64,000 nt of DNA, taken from assembly GCA_030149165.1 (NCBI GenBank), contig JASBRY010000008.1, positions 496,001 to 560,000 of the forward strand. Reading direction: 5' to 3'. The stretch comes from Phycisphaerales bacterium. Its GTDB lineage: Bacteria > Planctomycetota > Phycisphaerae > Phycisphaerales > UBA1924. A program made the translations under genes and the position numbers. The notes beneath the pieces were generated by a model, which was not told the DNA's origin, searched no databases, and was given only the letters and a program-made list of their open reading frames with translations. Positions 42,590-51,895 of this stretch are shown here, in pieces (position 1 is the stretch's first letter; every line of letters begins with the position of its first letter).

Positions 42590-44149
42590 ATGGCTCCAAA
42601 GAAACCACAGTCGTACCTCGCCGAAGCAAAGACACTCGAGCAATCGGGTGATGTCAAGGGTGCCATCAAGCTCTACAAGACCTTCCTCTCGCGTCATCGA
42701 GATCACCCCAATGCGCTCAAGGTCCGCGTGCGCACCGCTCAGCTTTGTGTGATGCAAGGCGAGCATGAGGACGCGATCAAAGTGATCAACACCGCCGGAA
42801 TCGCGGGACAGCAGAACTTGATGATGATGTACACGCTTGCGCAAGCGAACGCGTACGCCGGGAATCTTGCCCAGGCGCATGAAGCGCTTGAGAAGACGCG
42901 TGCCATCGATCCCGACTACCCCCCCGCGATTGCTCGACTCGCGACGATCATGCAGTACGAGGGTCTCACGGACGACGCGATCAAGATCATCGACGACGCG
43001 TACGCACGCGGGATCGACGCGTGGGACATCGATCACACGCTGGGAGAACTCGCGGTCAAAGCCGGACGCGTGGATGAAGCAACCGAGCGTCTCCAGCGTC
43101 GTCTGGAGGATCAATCCATCAAAGGAGCACCGCGTGTCGAGATGGAGTACATGCTCTCGACGCTCCTTGAGCGCCAAGAGAAGTATCAGGAAGCGTGGGA
43201 CGCCGCGACGAGAGCGAACAGTCTCAAAACCGACGGCGGCATGGGGGGATACGCGATCAAGGGCGCTCAGAAAACCAAGACCAACACAAGTGTGCTTAAG
43301 TACAAAGCCCGCATCGAGAAGGTCATGGAGATCTTCACTCCAGAACTGCTCCGATCACTCGAACCGACAGATGCAGGTCCTGAAGCTCGTCCAGAGATAT
43401 TGATGATCTCAGGTATGCCCCGCTCTGGTACCACGCTGCTCGAGCAGATCCTCTCGGCGCATCCGCGTGCAGAAAGCGCCGGAGAAGCGCCGTTCCTGCT
43501 CCAAGCGGGCTACGACCTCAAGATGTCTCCTGATCCCAAATTATCGATCATCGAGCGGCTCTCAGTCAAGAAACGAACCAAGATTGGTGGTCAGATTCTC
43601 CAGCAACTCCAAGAGCTTTCAGGGAGCAACGAATATGTCGTTGATAAACATCCTGGAAACGACGAGCACATCGGACTCCTCTCTGCGCTGGCGCCGCAAG
43701 CGAAGATGATCCTCACGCGACGCGATCCGCGCGATGTCGCGCTCTCGTGCTACTTCCGTAACTTCGCGCTCGGGCACGGCTGGACCAACAGCTTCGATTC
43801 CATTGTCGACATGATCGAGATCCGACTCCAGATGCACGACTTCTGGCTCGACACCATCCCCCAGAACGCTCCATGGCTCCCGCTGCGTGTCGGAGATTAC
43901 CAAGAGATCGTCAACAATCCCGAAGAACAAACGAGATCGCTCGTCGAGTTCGCCGGACTGGAATGGGACGACGCGTGTCTGAACTTCTCCAAACGCAAAC
44001 GGATCGTTCCGACGCTCCAACCACACCAAGCGGCGCAGGGTGTGTACAAAGGTTCACTCGCCAAATGGGTCCGCTACGCGGATTGCATGGGAGAATCGCT
44101 CGATCGCTTGAACACGATCTGCGAGCGGCACGGCTACAGCATTGAATGA
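42590..44149 (+). CDS. TPR-containing sulfotransferase
   Basis: 519 aa. The N-terminal ~240 residues are tetratricopeptide repeats (KTLEQSGDVKGAIKLYKTFL, AQANAYAGNLAQAHEALEKT). The C-terminal half is a sulfotransferase domain with the 5' PAPS-binding loop GMPRSGTTLLEQIL and the 3' PAPS-binding segment ILTRRDPRDVALSCYFRNF. Such TPR-sulfotransferases (family Sulfotransfer_3) are common in bacteria, and some modify polysaccharides or proteins; the acceptor here is unknown. It follows the kinase gene by 27 bases. It is convergent with rpiA, with three bases between the stops. Confidence 0.88.
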   Translation: MAPKKPQSYLAEAKTLEQSGDVKGAIKLYKTFLSRHRDHPNALKVRVRTAQLCVMQGEHEDAIKVINTAGIAGQQNLMMMYTLAQANAYAGNLAQAHEALEKTRAIDPDYPPAIARLATIMQYEGLTDDAIKIIDDAYARGIDAWDIDHTLGELAVKAGRVDEATERLQRRLEDQSIKGAPRVEMEYMLSTLLERQEKYQEAWDAATRANSLKTDGGMGGYAIKGAQKTKTNTSVLKYKARIEKVMEIFTPELLRSLEPTDAGPEARPEILMISGMPRSGTTLLEQILSAHPRAESAGEAPFLLQAGYDLKMSPDPKLSIIERLSVKKRTKIGGQILQQLQELSGSNEYVVDKHPGNDEHIGLLSALAPQAKMILTRRDPRDVALSCYFRNFALGHGWTNSFDSIVDMIEIRLQMHDFWLDTIPQNAPWLPLRVGDYQEIVNNPEEQTRSLVEFAGLEWDDACLNFSKRKRIVPTLQPHQAAQGVYKGSLAKWVRYADCMGESLDRLNTICERHGYSIE

Positions 44150-44152
44150 AAC

Positions 44153-44857
44153 TTACTCTTCGCTCGTGGGACGATTCAAGGTCTCGATCGAGCCGTCTTC
44201 TTTCTCGATGAGGATCGTGTCTGCTTCGTCGATGAACAAGCCGTGATCGATGACCCCTGGGATGTCGTTGAGTTCCATCGCGAGTTCAGGGAGATCTTCG
44301 TTGTTGTTGATCGTCGCATCAAGCACGAGGTTCCCGTTGTCAGTGAGGAAGAATCGACCATCCATATCCTGACGGATGACGCCGTTGATACCGATGTGAC
44401 GGAGCGCTTTGCGTGTCGAAGCGAGCCCGTACGCCATGATCGCGATCGGAAGCGGAGACTTCATACCGACCTGCTGATCAGCGACCTTCGATTCGCTGAC
44501 CATGAAGATCGTCCGCTTGGACGCCCAGCACAGGATACGCTCGCGCGTCATCGCGCCGCGAGAGCCTTTCATGACCACCATTGAGCGGTCGACTTCATCG
44601 GCGCCGTCGATGAGCAGATCAATCTCGTCGAGCATCGCAAAGTCGATGATCTTGAGTCCCAGCGAGCGTCCGAGATCCTCGGCGCGCTCTGAAGCCGCGA
44701 CGCAGTGGATGTCGAGACCCTCATCGCTGACGCGCTGCGCCAGCGCGTGGATACCGCGTGCCGCAGTGGAGCCGGCACCCAATCCCACAGTCATGCCGGA
44801 GACGACCTCCGCGATCGCGGTGCTTGCGAGAACATCAGCAGTCTGTTGCTTACTCAA
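44153..44857 (-). CDS. rpiA: Ribose-5-phosphate isomerase A
   Basis: 234 aa enzyme of the non-oxidative pentose phosphate pathway. Family motifs include VSGMTVGLGAGSTAARGIHAL, DLLIDGADEVDRSMVVMKG, and NNEDLPELAMELNDIPGVIDHGLF near the C-terminus. No ATG fits the start. The TTG at 44857 gives the expected N-terminus (SKQQTADVLASTAI) and has GGGG 7 bases upstream; it overlaps the last codons of the ALDH gene by eight bases. The longer frame reaching to 45004 is unlikely because it lies inside the ALDH gene. Confidence 0.9.
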   Translation of the reverse strand: MSKQQTADVLASTAIAEVVSGMTVGLGAGSTAARGIHALAQRVSDEGLDIHCVAASERAEDLGRSLGLKIIDFAMLDEIDLLIDGADEVDRSMVVMKGSRGAMTRERILCWASKRTIFMVSESKVADQQVGMKSPLPIAIMAYGLASTRKALRHIGINGVIRQDMDGRFFLTDNGNLVLDATINNNEDLPELAMELNDIPGVIDHGLFIDEADTILIEKEDGSIETLNRPTSEE

Positions 44858-46409
44858 AGCGGATCCCCTGTGCAAGTGTGAGTTCTGTGCCGTAGTTGAT
44901 CGTGCAGGTCTGACGACGCATGTACACCTTCCATGCATCAGATCCTGATTCACGGCCGCCCCCGGTATCCTTCTCACCCCCGAACGCACCGCCGATCTCT
45001 GCACCTGATGTTCCGAGATTCACATTCGCGATGCCACAGTCTGATCCCGCGCCTGTTGGCGCAAGGAACCGCTGAGCGCTGTTGCTCGATCCAGTGAAGA
45101 TGGCGCTGCTGAGTCCCTGATCGACGGAGTTCTGCATGTCGATCGCTTCTTCGAGCGTCTTGTAGGTGAAGACATACATGATCGGCGCGAAGGTCTCGTT
45201 GTACGCCATCGGGAGTTCATTGTTTGCTGGAGCGCGGATGATCGTTGGTTTGACGAAGTGACCGCCTTTGCCATCGATACGCTCGCCGCCGGTCATGAGT
45301 TTGCCGCCCTGCTTGACCGCTTCGCTGACCGCGTTCTCGAACTGCTCCACGGACTGCTCATTGATCAACGGCCCCATGAGCACGGACTCATCAAGCGCAT
45401 CACCGATGTTCACTGTTTCGTATGCCTTGACCAGCTTGTCCACGAACGCATCGGCGATGGATTCGTGGATGATGAGTCGGCGTGTGGTCGTGCAACGCTG
45501 ACCAGCGGTCCCGACTGCACCAAAGACCGTTGATTTGAGCGCCAGATCCAGATCCGCATCCGGCTCAATAATCACGGCGTTGTTCCCGCCAAGTTCGAGC
45601 AGGCACTTACCCAGTCGTCCTGCGACGACCGATCCAACGCGCCGACCCATTCGGCATGATCCTGTTGCACTGATGAGCGGATAGCGTCGATCCGCGATCA
45701 TCGTCTCACCCACCACATCATCGGTCCCGATGACGAGTTGGAAGATGTCCTCGAATCCCATCTCCGATGCGACCTTCTCCGCGATCATGTTCGTCGCGAT
45801 CGCGGTGAGTGGTGTCAACAGTGATGGTTTCCATACAGTGGTGTCGCCGCAGACGGCTGCGAGCATCGCGTTCCATCCCCAAACAGCATTCGGGAAGTTG
45901 AACGCCGTGATGACCCCGACGGGACCCAGCGGGAGCCACTGCTCTTTCATCGTGTGCTCTGGCCGTTCTGAAGGCATCGTGATGCCGGTCAACTGACGCG
46001 AGAGACCAACCGCGAAGTCCGCGATGTCAATCGTCTCTTGCACCTCACCGATCCCCTCGGCTTTGATCTTCCCCATCTCCAATGACAGCAGCGATCCGAG
46101 TTCTTCGAGCACATTTCGGTACTCGACGCCGATGCGCCGGACGAGCTCGCCCCGCTTGGGAGCGGGAACCAATCGGAACTTCTTGAACGCTTCGACCGAG
46201 CGAGCGGTGGTCTGCTCGTACGAGTCCTTGTCATCCAGACGCACACCCGCGAGCGGCTCTCCGGTCGAGGGGTTGGTCACGACGATGATGCCGTCGGATT
46301 CTGGGGTTTCGTTTCCTGAGATATCGATCACAACGCGTGGATGATCCACAAGTCCGAGCGAGACCAGGAGGGGGTGCGGGCGAGTCGATGTGGCGGGTGT
46401 CTGTGTCAT
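44850..46409 (-). CDS. ALDH7-type aldehyde dehydrogenase (aminoadipate-semialdehyde-like)
   Basis: 519 aa NAD(P)+-dependent dehydrogenase. The sequence is close to the ALDH7/antiquitin family: EGIGEVQETIDIADFAVGLS, QWLPLGPVGVITAFNFPNAV, KCLLELGGNNAVIIEPDADL (catalytic Glu region), GTAGQRCTTTRRL (catalytic Cys), and GGAFGGEKDTGGGRESGSDA near the C-terminus. ALDH7 enzymes oxidise alpha-aminoadipate semialdehyde in lysine breakdown; other aldehydes are possible. An ATG at 46433 lies 8 codons upstream; neither start has a good ribosome-binding site. I list the second. It is co-oriented with and overlaps rpiA. Confidence 0.9.
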   Translation of the reverse strand: MTQTPATSTRPHPLLVSLGLVDHPRVVIDISGNETPESDGIIVVTNPSTGEPLAGVRLDDKDSYEQTTARSVEAFKKFRLVPAPKRGELVRRIGVEYRNVLEELGSLLSLEMGKIKAEGIGEVQETIDIADFAVGLSRQLTGITMPSERPEHTMKEQWLPLGPVGVITAFNFPNAVWGWNAMLAAVCGDTTVWKPSLLTPLTAIATNMIAEKVASEMGFEDIFQLVIGTDDVVGETMIADRRYPLISATGSCRMGRRVGSVVAGRLGKCLLELGGNNAVIIEPDADLDLALKSTVFGAVGTAGQRCTTTRRLIIHESIADAFVDKLVKAYETVNIGDALDESVLMGPLINEQSVEQFENAVSEAVKQGGKLMTGGERIDGKGGHFVKPTIIRAPANNELPMAYNETFAPIMYVFTYKTLEEAIDMQNSVDQGLSSAIFTGSSNSAQRFLAPTGAGSDCGIANVNLGTSGAEIGGAFGGEKDTGGGRESGSDAWKVYMRRQTCTINYGTELTLAQGIRFE

Positions 46410-46562
46410 TGGGGGACAATACGCATCAAACACGGATCAGACTTGATCACTCGAGCGCACTTCGGTACACATCGCGTTTCTGAACGCAACGCTTGCATAT
46501 GCTCGTCAGTGACCGCTAGCCAACGATCCGAGACATCACCCAAACGACGACCGACTGTCGCG

Positions 46563-48158
46563 ATGCCTATCCCCCACATGCTCGCGCTGGCGCCGCTCGA
46601 TGTTTGGTTCCGCACGCTCCGAGGCTCACGCATCCATCCACGCTACTGGATCCGCTTGCTCGGAATCGGAACGACCAGTCTGATCGGGACGATGTGTTCA
46701 ACCCCTGAACGCTTGCTGCTCTGGATGTACCACACGATCAGAGGTGGCGAAACACAGCGTTTCGATCATCAACCCGGCGTGCTGATCATCCTCGGCTACT
46801 ACCGATCAGGGACCACGCACGCGCACAACCTCATCGCGTGCGATCCGCAGAGCGTCACGCCGCGCTGGTATCAGGCGCTGATGGGACAGGGATTCCTCAT
46901 CAGTTGGGCCATCACCCGATTCCTGCTCGTCCCGTTCCTCGGCTCCTCGCGTCCACAAGACGGCGTGGGATTCGGACCACGCTGGCCGGGAGAGGACGAC
47001 TTCGCGTTTGCGAGTTGGGGGTCCTGCTCGACACTCCCAGGACGATTGATCGTCCCGAGTCAACGGGAACACTGGAGCAAGTGGAACACGCTCGAATCGT
47101 GCTCTGAGTCCGAGCGTGCGCAGTGGCGATCAACGCTCGCACGATTCGCGTGGAAAGTGACGCGCCGCAACAGAGACAAAGTCCTCGTGCTCAAAACCCC
47201 GAGCCATGGAGCGCACATCGACGAACTCATCCAAGTCTTCGGCGATCGCGTCCGATTCCTGCACATCAGCAGAGACCCAACGAAGGTCATCGAATCCAAC
47301 ATGCGGATGCACGACAGTCTCAAGCAGCACCTGCTCCAAGACCCCCTTGATCCAACTGCGCTCCGTGCAAGAATCCTCGAAGAATACCTGCTGATCGAAC
47401 GCTCTACAGATCAATCACTCAATGCACTCGATCCATCCCGATACGCACAGCTCCGCCACGAGGACCTCATCGCTGATCCGATCGGTCAACTCAACAACGC
47501 GCTCAATCACATCGGGATGCCGATGTCCGATGCACATGAGCACGCGATCAAAGACTATCTCAGCGATCTGGGTCCTTATGAGCGTCCATCCCATCCCGAG
47601 ATCGATCTGGGATCGCCGAGCGAGCACGAATCCGATGTCATAGATCAGATCAAAGCGATGCAACCCAAGAACATTGGAGCGCAACCCCGATCGCCCATCG
47701 AAACGACTGCACACAAACCTCGCACAGCGCTCGCTGTGCTCAGCGCCTTTCCCATAGCGCTGCTCTGGGGCGCGTTCTGGATCGGACTCGTGTGGTTGCT
47801 CAAACAGATCTGGCCCGAGTTCAGACCTCGCATCGATCAGTTCATGTGGATCGGCGGATCGGTCATCGCGATGCTCAGCGTCCGCATCGCCGGCGGGGGT
47901 TCCAGAGCACTCGGATGGACCTGCGCTTTGCTCGCGCTGTTGGTCTTTATCGCCGTGTCTTTCCCGATCACCGTCATCAACTGGAACTGGGCCGCGGATG
48001 GCACGCGTGATGAGTTCATCTACCACAACACCAAGGGCGCGATCCACGGGCTCAAGGCTCCAAGTTCCATGATCTACGCCATCCTCGGCATGCTCACGGC
48101 TTGGAGACACGCATCCGATAGCGGCCCCAAACCACCCGGCACGCGCCCTCAACGCTGA
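46563..48158 (+). CDS. Membrane-anchored sulfotransferase
   Basis: About 531 aa. The 5' PAPS loop is seen in ILGYYRSGTTHAHNLIACDP and the 3' PAPS segment in RFLHISRDPTKVIESNM. This is the Sulfotransfer_3 pattern, close to large membrane-linked sulfotransferases. After residue about 370 come several hydrophobic helices (ALAVLSAFPIALLWGAFWIG, WTCALLALLVFIAVSFPITV), so the protein is membrane-bound at its C-terminus. The start is not certain: ATG 46563 or GTG 46509 are both possible and no ribosome-binding site decides. It lies 23 bases before crcB. The acceptor is unknown; a lipid or polysaccharide is plausible. Confidence 0.78.
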   Translation: MPIPHMLALAPLDVWFRTLRGSRIHPRYWIRLLGIGTTSLIGTMCSTPERLLLWMYHTIRGGETQRFDHQPGVLIILGYYRSGTTHAHNLIACDPQSVTPRWYQALMGQGFLISWAITRFLLVPFLGSSRPQDGVGFGPRWPGEDDFAFASWGSCSTLPGRLIVPSQREHWSKWNTLESCSESERAQWRSTLARFAWKVTRRNRDKVLVLKTPSHGAHIDELIQVFGDRVRFLHISRDPTKVIESNMRMHDSLKQHLLQDPLDPTALRARILEEYLLIERSTDQSLNALDPSRYAQLRHEDLIADPIGQLNNALNHIGMPMSDAHEHAIKDYLSDLGPYERPSHPEIDLGSPSEHESDVIDQIKAMQPKNIGAQPRSPIETTAHKPRTALAVLSAFPIALLWGAFWIGLVWLLKQIWPEFRPRIDQFMWIGGSVIAMLSVRIAGGGSRALGWTCALLALLVFIAVSFPITVINWNWAADGTRDEFIYHNTKGAIHGLKAPSSMIYAILGMLTAWRHASDSGPKPPGTRPQR

Positions 48159-48181
48159 GCCCAATCGCGTACAGTACCACT

Positions 48182-48604
48182 ATGCTCAAGCTTCTCCTCG
48201 TCTTTGTTGGTGGTGGTCTCGGATCGGTCGGTCGATACGCTGTGGGTCGATTCATCGCGCGCGTCACCCCCACTGATCTCGAGCCCCCCCATTGGCTCGA
48301 TCTCTATCCCTTCGCGACCATGCTCGTCAACATCATCGGCTGCGCCATCATCGGATTCGTATGGGCATGGGCGCTCGCAAAGGGACAGGGACAATCCCCA
48401 ACGATGGTGTTTCTCATCGTCGGAGTGCTCGGCGGATTCACGACCTTCTCTTCCTTCGGATGGGAAACACTCGAGCTCATCCAGAACCAGCGCATCGGGA
48501 TCGCGTGTGTCTATGTCATCATGTCACTCGTGCTCGGACTGCTCGGGGTCTTCGGCGGATACACCATCGGGACCGCCGCGTTCGGAGCAGGAGCAACAGC
48601 ATGA
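48182..48604 (+). CDS. crcB: Fluoride ion channel CrcB/Fluc
   Basis: 140 aa, four transmembrane helices, dual-topology channel that exports fluoride. Family marks are VGGGLGSVGRYAVGRF near the N-terminus, ATMLVNIIGCAIIGF with the conserved Asn, and GVLGGFTTFSSFGWET, whose TFSSF motif lines the pore. Family length is normal, with a longer loop after helix 1. No fluoride riboswitch fits in the 23 bases before the start. It overlaps the next gene at ATGA. Possibly transcribed with the sulfotransferase gene upstream. Confidence 0.95.
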   Translation: MLKLLLVFVGGGLGSVGRYAVGRFIARVTPTDLEPPHWLDLYPFATMLVNIIGCAIIGFVWAWALAKGQGQSPTMVFLIVGVLGGFTTFSSFGWETLELIQNQRIGIACVYVIMSLVLGLLGVFGGYTIGTAAFGAGATA

Positions 48605-49077
48605 TCGTCTACATCATCCGGCACGGCAAGGCAGAAATGGACTCCGACACAGGCCGAGATGCTGATCGTAATCTCACCAAACGAGGACGCAACCAAGCAC
48701 GCGCCATCGCGGAGTTCCTCTCGTCTGAGCACACGCAGATCCCAAATCGTGTTTTCGCATCTCCCTACAACAGGACCATGCAAACCGCTGCTCCGATCTG
48801 GACGGCGCTGGATCAACCCCAGCAAGTCGAAGATCGACTCGCCGCGATCCGATCGGTTTCGGATCTCATCTCTGTCATTTCTGATGTGGATGTTGACGCG
48901 ATCGCGTTAATCTCGCACAACCCCACCGTGAGTCGAGCCGTGGATGTGCTGATTGGTGGACCATCCGCGCCCTACGACTGCTCGATGCGGACAGGAGAGT
49001 TGTTTGGTTTGGAACTCGATGCCTCCGATCCAGTCGGCAGCGCGAAGCAGATCACGCACTTCCGTCTCAAGAAATAA
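48601..49077 (+). CDS. SixA-like histidine phosphatase
   Basis: 158 aa member of the histidine phosphatase (phosphoglycerate mutase-like) superfamily. The N-terminal MIVYIIRHGKAEMD carries the catalytic RHG motif, SPYNRTMQTAAPIW has the second arginine, and LISHNPTVSRAVD the second histidine. SixA removes phosphate from phosphohistidine in HPt/ArcB proteins. Whether it does so here is unknown, though a large hybrid histidine kinase is encoded at 54976-58110. Its ATG overlaps the crcB stop, so the two are translationally coupled. Confidence 0.88.
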   Translation: MIVYIIRHGKAEMDSDTGRDADRNLTKRGRNQARAIAEFLSSEHTQIPNRVFASPYNRTMQTAAPIWTALDQPQQVEDRLAAIRSVSDLISVISDVDVDAIALISHNPTVSRAVDVLIGGPSAPYDCSMRTGELFGLELDASDPVGSAKQITHFRLKK

Positions 49078-49079
49078 GC

Positions 49080-50426
49080 TCACTCCTCGATAAGCTGCTC
49101 TCGCATCCAACGCTCGATTTTCGGAGTCTGCATCGGGAGTCCCGCGAAGATCAGCTCGTGACCAACGGGATACACCCATCGCTCTGGTTTCCCGAGTGCT
49201 TCATACAGCGCATCACCAGTCGAAGAAGGGACCGCTTTGTCCGATGAGCCGTGGAGCATGAGCATCGGGATTCCATACATGCTCTCTGCGGTTTTGAGCG
49301 AGTCCAGCCGCGAGTTGACGAGGTATAGATCAATCATCTCCCTTGCTTGATCATCGTCGAGGGGTTGCACTTCGGTATCCGATGGATCCGCATCCAGATC
49401 CACGGCATCGATCCACTTCTTGTAGTTCGAGCGTGTGTTGATCTCAAGGAAGTTTCCCCCTCCAGCGATCATCACTCCCGCGTCATACAGATCGGGATCG
49501 AAACTGTACACAGTCGGGAGGATCATCGCACCCCCTGACATTCCCAGCAGCACGACCGGCTTGTCCGCATGATCGCTGAACCGCTCGTGCACATGTCGCA
49601 GTGATGCGGACGCGGCGTACGCGGCTTCCGCCGTGCGCGTATCGAACATCTCCGCGACTTGCTTGGCGACTTGAGTTTCGCGCCCCTCCTCGACCGCAAA
49701 CTGCTGGCGCTGCGTGAATCGAGATGGGTGCGACAGCATCCGAAGCACTGCCCATCCCTTGGAGTTGAAGTAGCGCTCGAGTCCATCAATCACCGGCTCA
49801 GGAGTTCCGAACATCCCAGGCATCATGACCACAGTCCCGATCGTCTCCGATTCATCTTTCGCGCTGCGATAGGTCATCCAGGTCCGCTCGAGCAACACCT
49901 GCTTGAGCTCATCACCCACTGCTCCACCTGTCTTGATCGTCCCCGCTTCTTGAGCAGTGATGAACTTGAACGCAAGATCGGGTTCTTTGTCTTCATCAGG
50001 TTCTTTCCCCTCATCACTCGGAGGGTTGTCCACGAAGATAAAGCATCCCGGTCCTTCCGCTTGGAACTTGTAGGGATCGATCTGTCCCAACGAGCTCGCA
50101 AGCGCGTGCATATCTGTGTACTCAGTCTCGTCAATCCGCAACTGGTGGAATCGAGAAAGGTGCGCCGGAGCAAGCTGCTGGACAGGAGTCTCCAGATCGA
50201 CAATCACACCAACACGATCACCTGGCGCAATCGACGCAAACCCCCATCGCGCCGGCCAAATCGAATCACGCCCCTGAGTCTGTGGCGCTGTGGTCGAACT
50301 CGTAGACGCCACGGCTGGAGCGGATTCTGGTTGAGAAACCAGTGTGCGTGGATACACGCTCCGGCATCCAGCCGGGAGCATGATGCTCAGGATCAGGAGT
50401 GTTCGTATGTTGGCGCCGTATCTCAT
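49080..50426 (-). CDS. Alpha/beta-hydrolase lipoprotein
   Basis: 448 aa. The signal peptide ends in the lipobox MLPAGC. The alpha/beta-hydrolase core covers about residues 190-445, with the nucleophile elbow LLGMSGGAM (GxSxG), the acid in LHGSSDKAVPSSTG and the catalytic His in VYPVGHELIFAG. A preceding helical and beta region (60-180) is not conserved. Substrate unknown. Lipid anchoring puts it at the periplasmic face of the membrane. It converges with the SixA-like gene, two bases apart, and is divergent from the DUF368 gene, with an 82-base promoter gap. Confidence 0.8.
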   Translation of the reverse strand: MRYGANIRTLLILSIMLPAGCRSVYPRTLVSQPESAPAVASTSSTTAPQTQGRDSIWPARWGFASIAPGDRVGVIVDLETPVQQLAPAHLSRFHQLRIDETEYTDMHALASSLGQIDPYKFQAEGPGCFIFVDNPPSDEGKEPDEDKEPDLAFKFITAQEAGTIKTGGAVGDELKQVLLERTWMTYRSAKDESETIGTVVMMPGMFGTPEPVIDGLERYFNSKGWAVLRMLSHPSRFTQRQQFAVEEGRETQVAKQVAEMFDTRTAEAAYAASASLRHVHERFSDHADKPVVLLGMSGGAMILPTVYSFDPDLYDAGVMIAGGGNFLEINTRSNYKKWIDAVDLDADPSDTEVQPLDDDQAREMIDLYLVNSRLDSLKTAESMYGIPMLMLHGSSDKAVPSSTGDALYEALGKPERWVYPVGHELIFAGLPMQTPKIERWMREQLIEE

Positions 50427-50508
50427 CCGCTGAGGTCCTCGCTATCCGTTCTTTCCTTCCATCATATCATCGAACGCACGAGATCCTGACCTATTGTCTT
50501 TCCACACA

Positions 50509-51555
50509 ATGAATGAATCAAACGACTCAATCCAGACCTCAGCATCCCATACGCACGATGATCGCGTGCCGATCCTGCGTTGCGTGCTCGGTGGAGCGTT
50601 GATGGGACTCGCAAACCTCGTTCCCGGCATCTCAGGTGGGACGATGCTCGTCGCGTGCGGCATCTACACCCGCTTCATCGACGCCGTTTCCGATTGCACG
50701 CGTTTCAAGTTCACCAAGAACGATCTGCTGACACTCGGATGCGTGATCCTTGGAGCAATGGTCGCGATTGGGGGACTCGCATCGCTGATCCACTGGTCGC
50801 TCGTGCATCATCGTTGGGTGATGTTCTCGCTCTTCATCGGACTCACACTCGGAGGCGTCCCGATCCTCTACGCGATGGTTCGTCCGATCTCTAGGAATGT
50901 CATCATCGGCGTCGTCATCGGCGCTCTGCTCATGGCGGGACTGGTGTACCTCCAAGAATCCGGCGCAGATTCTTCAGGACTCTCCGGACCCACGGGACTC
51001 ATCATCGGCGGAGCCGCGGCCGCGAGCGCGATGATCCTCCCTGGAGTCTCCGGCGCGTTCCTGCTGCTCTTGCTGGGAATGTACGAGACCATCATCGGCG
51101 CGATCAAGGACACGATGAGTGCTCTCAAAGACGCGGACCTCGGCGCAATCATGGATCAGATGTCGATCGTCATCCCAGTCGGGATCGGCGTCGTCCTTGG
51201 CGTCGTCGTCGTCAGCAACATCCTCCGCTGGGTGCTCCACAAATACGAACGCGTCACACTCGGAGTCCTGCTCGGACTCATCATCGCGGCTCCCGCTGGT
51301 CTGTATCCCTTCCGCGCCGGCGTGCTGCCACAGGTTGGCGACACGATCAAAGGCGAGCTCGTCACGGCTGAAAACCTAGAAGAGATGCAAGCAAACGACA
51401 ACGCGAAGGAATGGGATCAGCGTGCGTTCAAACCAAGCCCTGTCCAGATCGCTGGATCACTCGGGATCATCGTGCTCGGATTCGGCGCGACCCTCGGTAT
51501 CGCCCGACTCGGTAGAGATAACAATAGAAATGAAACCGACACATCGAATGTCTAA
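50509..51555 (+). CDS. DUF368 (PopT-type) undecaprenyl-phosphate translocase
   Basis: 348 aa, about nine transmembrane helices. The DUF368 marks are MGLANLVPGISGGTMLVACG and ASAMILPGVSGAFLLLLLGMY, two inverted repeats of a GISGG-type motif. Members of this family were recently identified as undecaprenyl-phosphate translocases that recycle the lipid carrier for cell-wall and glycan synthesis. The ATG at 50509 is used; a TTG five codons earlier is also in frame. It is clearly real by the repeat motifs. It overlaps the following zinc-ribbon gene by a few codons. Confidence 0.9.
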   Translation: MNESNDSIQTSASHTHDDRVPILRCVLGGALMGLANLVPGISGGTMLVACGIYTRFIDAVSDCTRFKFTKNDLLTLGCVILGAMVAIGGLASLIHWSLVHHRWVMFSLFIGLTLGGVPILYAMVRPISRNVIIGVVIGALLMAGLVYLQESGADSSGLSGPTGLIIGGAAAASAMILPGVSGAFLLLLLGMYETIIGAIKDTMSALKDADLGAIMDQMSIVIPVGIGVVLGVVVVSNILRWVLHKYERVTLGVLLGLIIAAPAGLYPFRAGVLPQVGDTIKGELVTAENLEEMQANDNAKEWDQRAFKPSPVQIAGSLGIIVLGFGATLGIARLGRDNNRNETDTSNV

Positions 51556-51895
51556 ATCACGAATCTTCCTTCGTGTCTGGATGATTTCAGCACTCATGCT
51601 CGAAGTCTTTCACGCTGGTTATCCGCTGTGGCTCACCATTGATTCTAAACCGCATTCAAAACAAGATCTCATTCAAACATATTTATATTGGTACCCTCAC
51701 CAAATAGAAAACTTCTTGGCTGTTCTTGGTATCTCATTTTTGTTTTCGATTCCGATGACTTGCGCGGTCATCCGCAAGAAACGAAGAGCATTGTCAACAC
51801 ACTGCCGTTCCTGCAACTACTCGCTCGAAGGTCTCGATGATCAGCCTTGCTGCCCCGAATGTGGATCCGAACTTTCGACCTCATCATCTGATTGA
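51530..51895 (+). CDS. Small membrane protein with C-terminal zinc ribbon
   Basis: About 121 aa. It has two transmembrane segments (about residues 12-30 and 55-72) and a zinc ribbon at the C-terminus (CRSCNYSLEGLDDQPCCPEC). The same ribbon design ends the protein at 38647-39291. ATG 51530 and ATG 51548 (115 aa) are equally possible, both inside the last codons of the DUF368 gene. The gene is more A+T-rich than its surroundings. Its 3' end overlaps the 3' end of lgt by 55 bases on the opposite strand, an unusual arrangement. Confidence 0.68.
   Translation: MKPTHRMSKSRIFLRVWMISALMLEVFHAGYPLWLTIDSKPHSKQDLIQTYLYWYPHQIENFLAVLGISFLFSIPMTCAVIRKKRRALSTHCRSCNYSLEGLDDQPCCPECGSELSTSSSD

Noticed and set aside
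41684..43177. A 497-codon open frame on the minus strand
   Set aside because: It is antisense to the PfkB-type kinase and the TPR-sulfotransferase, both of which carry catalytic motifs; the antisense product has no recognisable domain.
48159..48181. Fluoride riboswitch before crcB
   Set aside because: Only 23 bases separate crcB from the upstream gene and none of the conserved riboswitch segments is seen.
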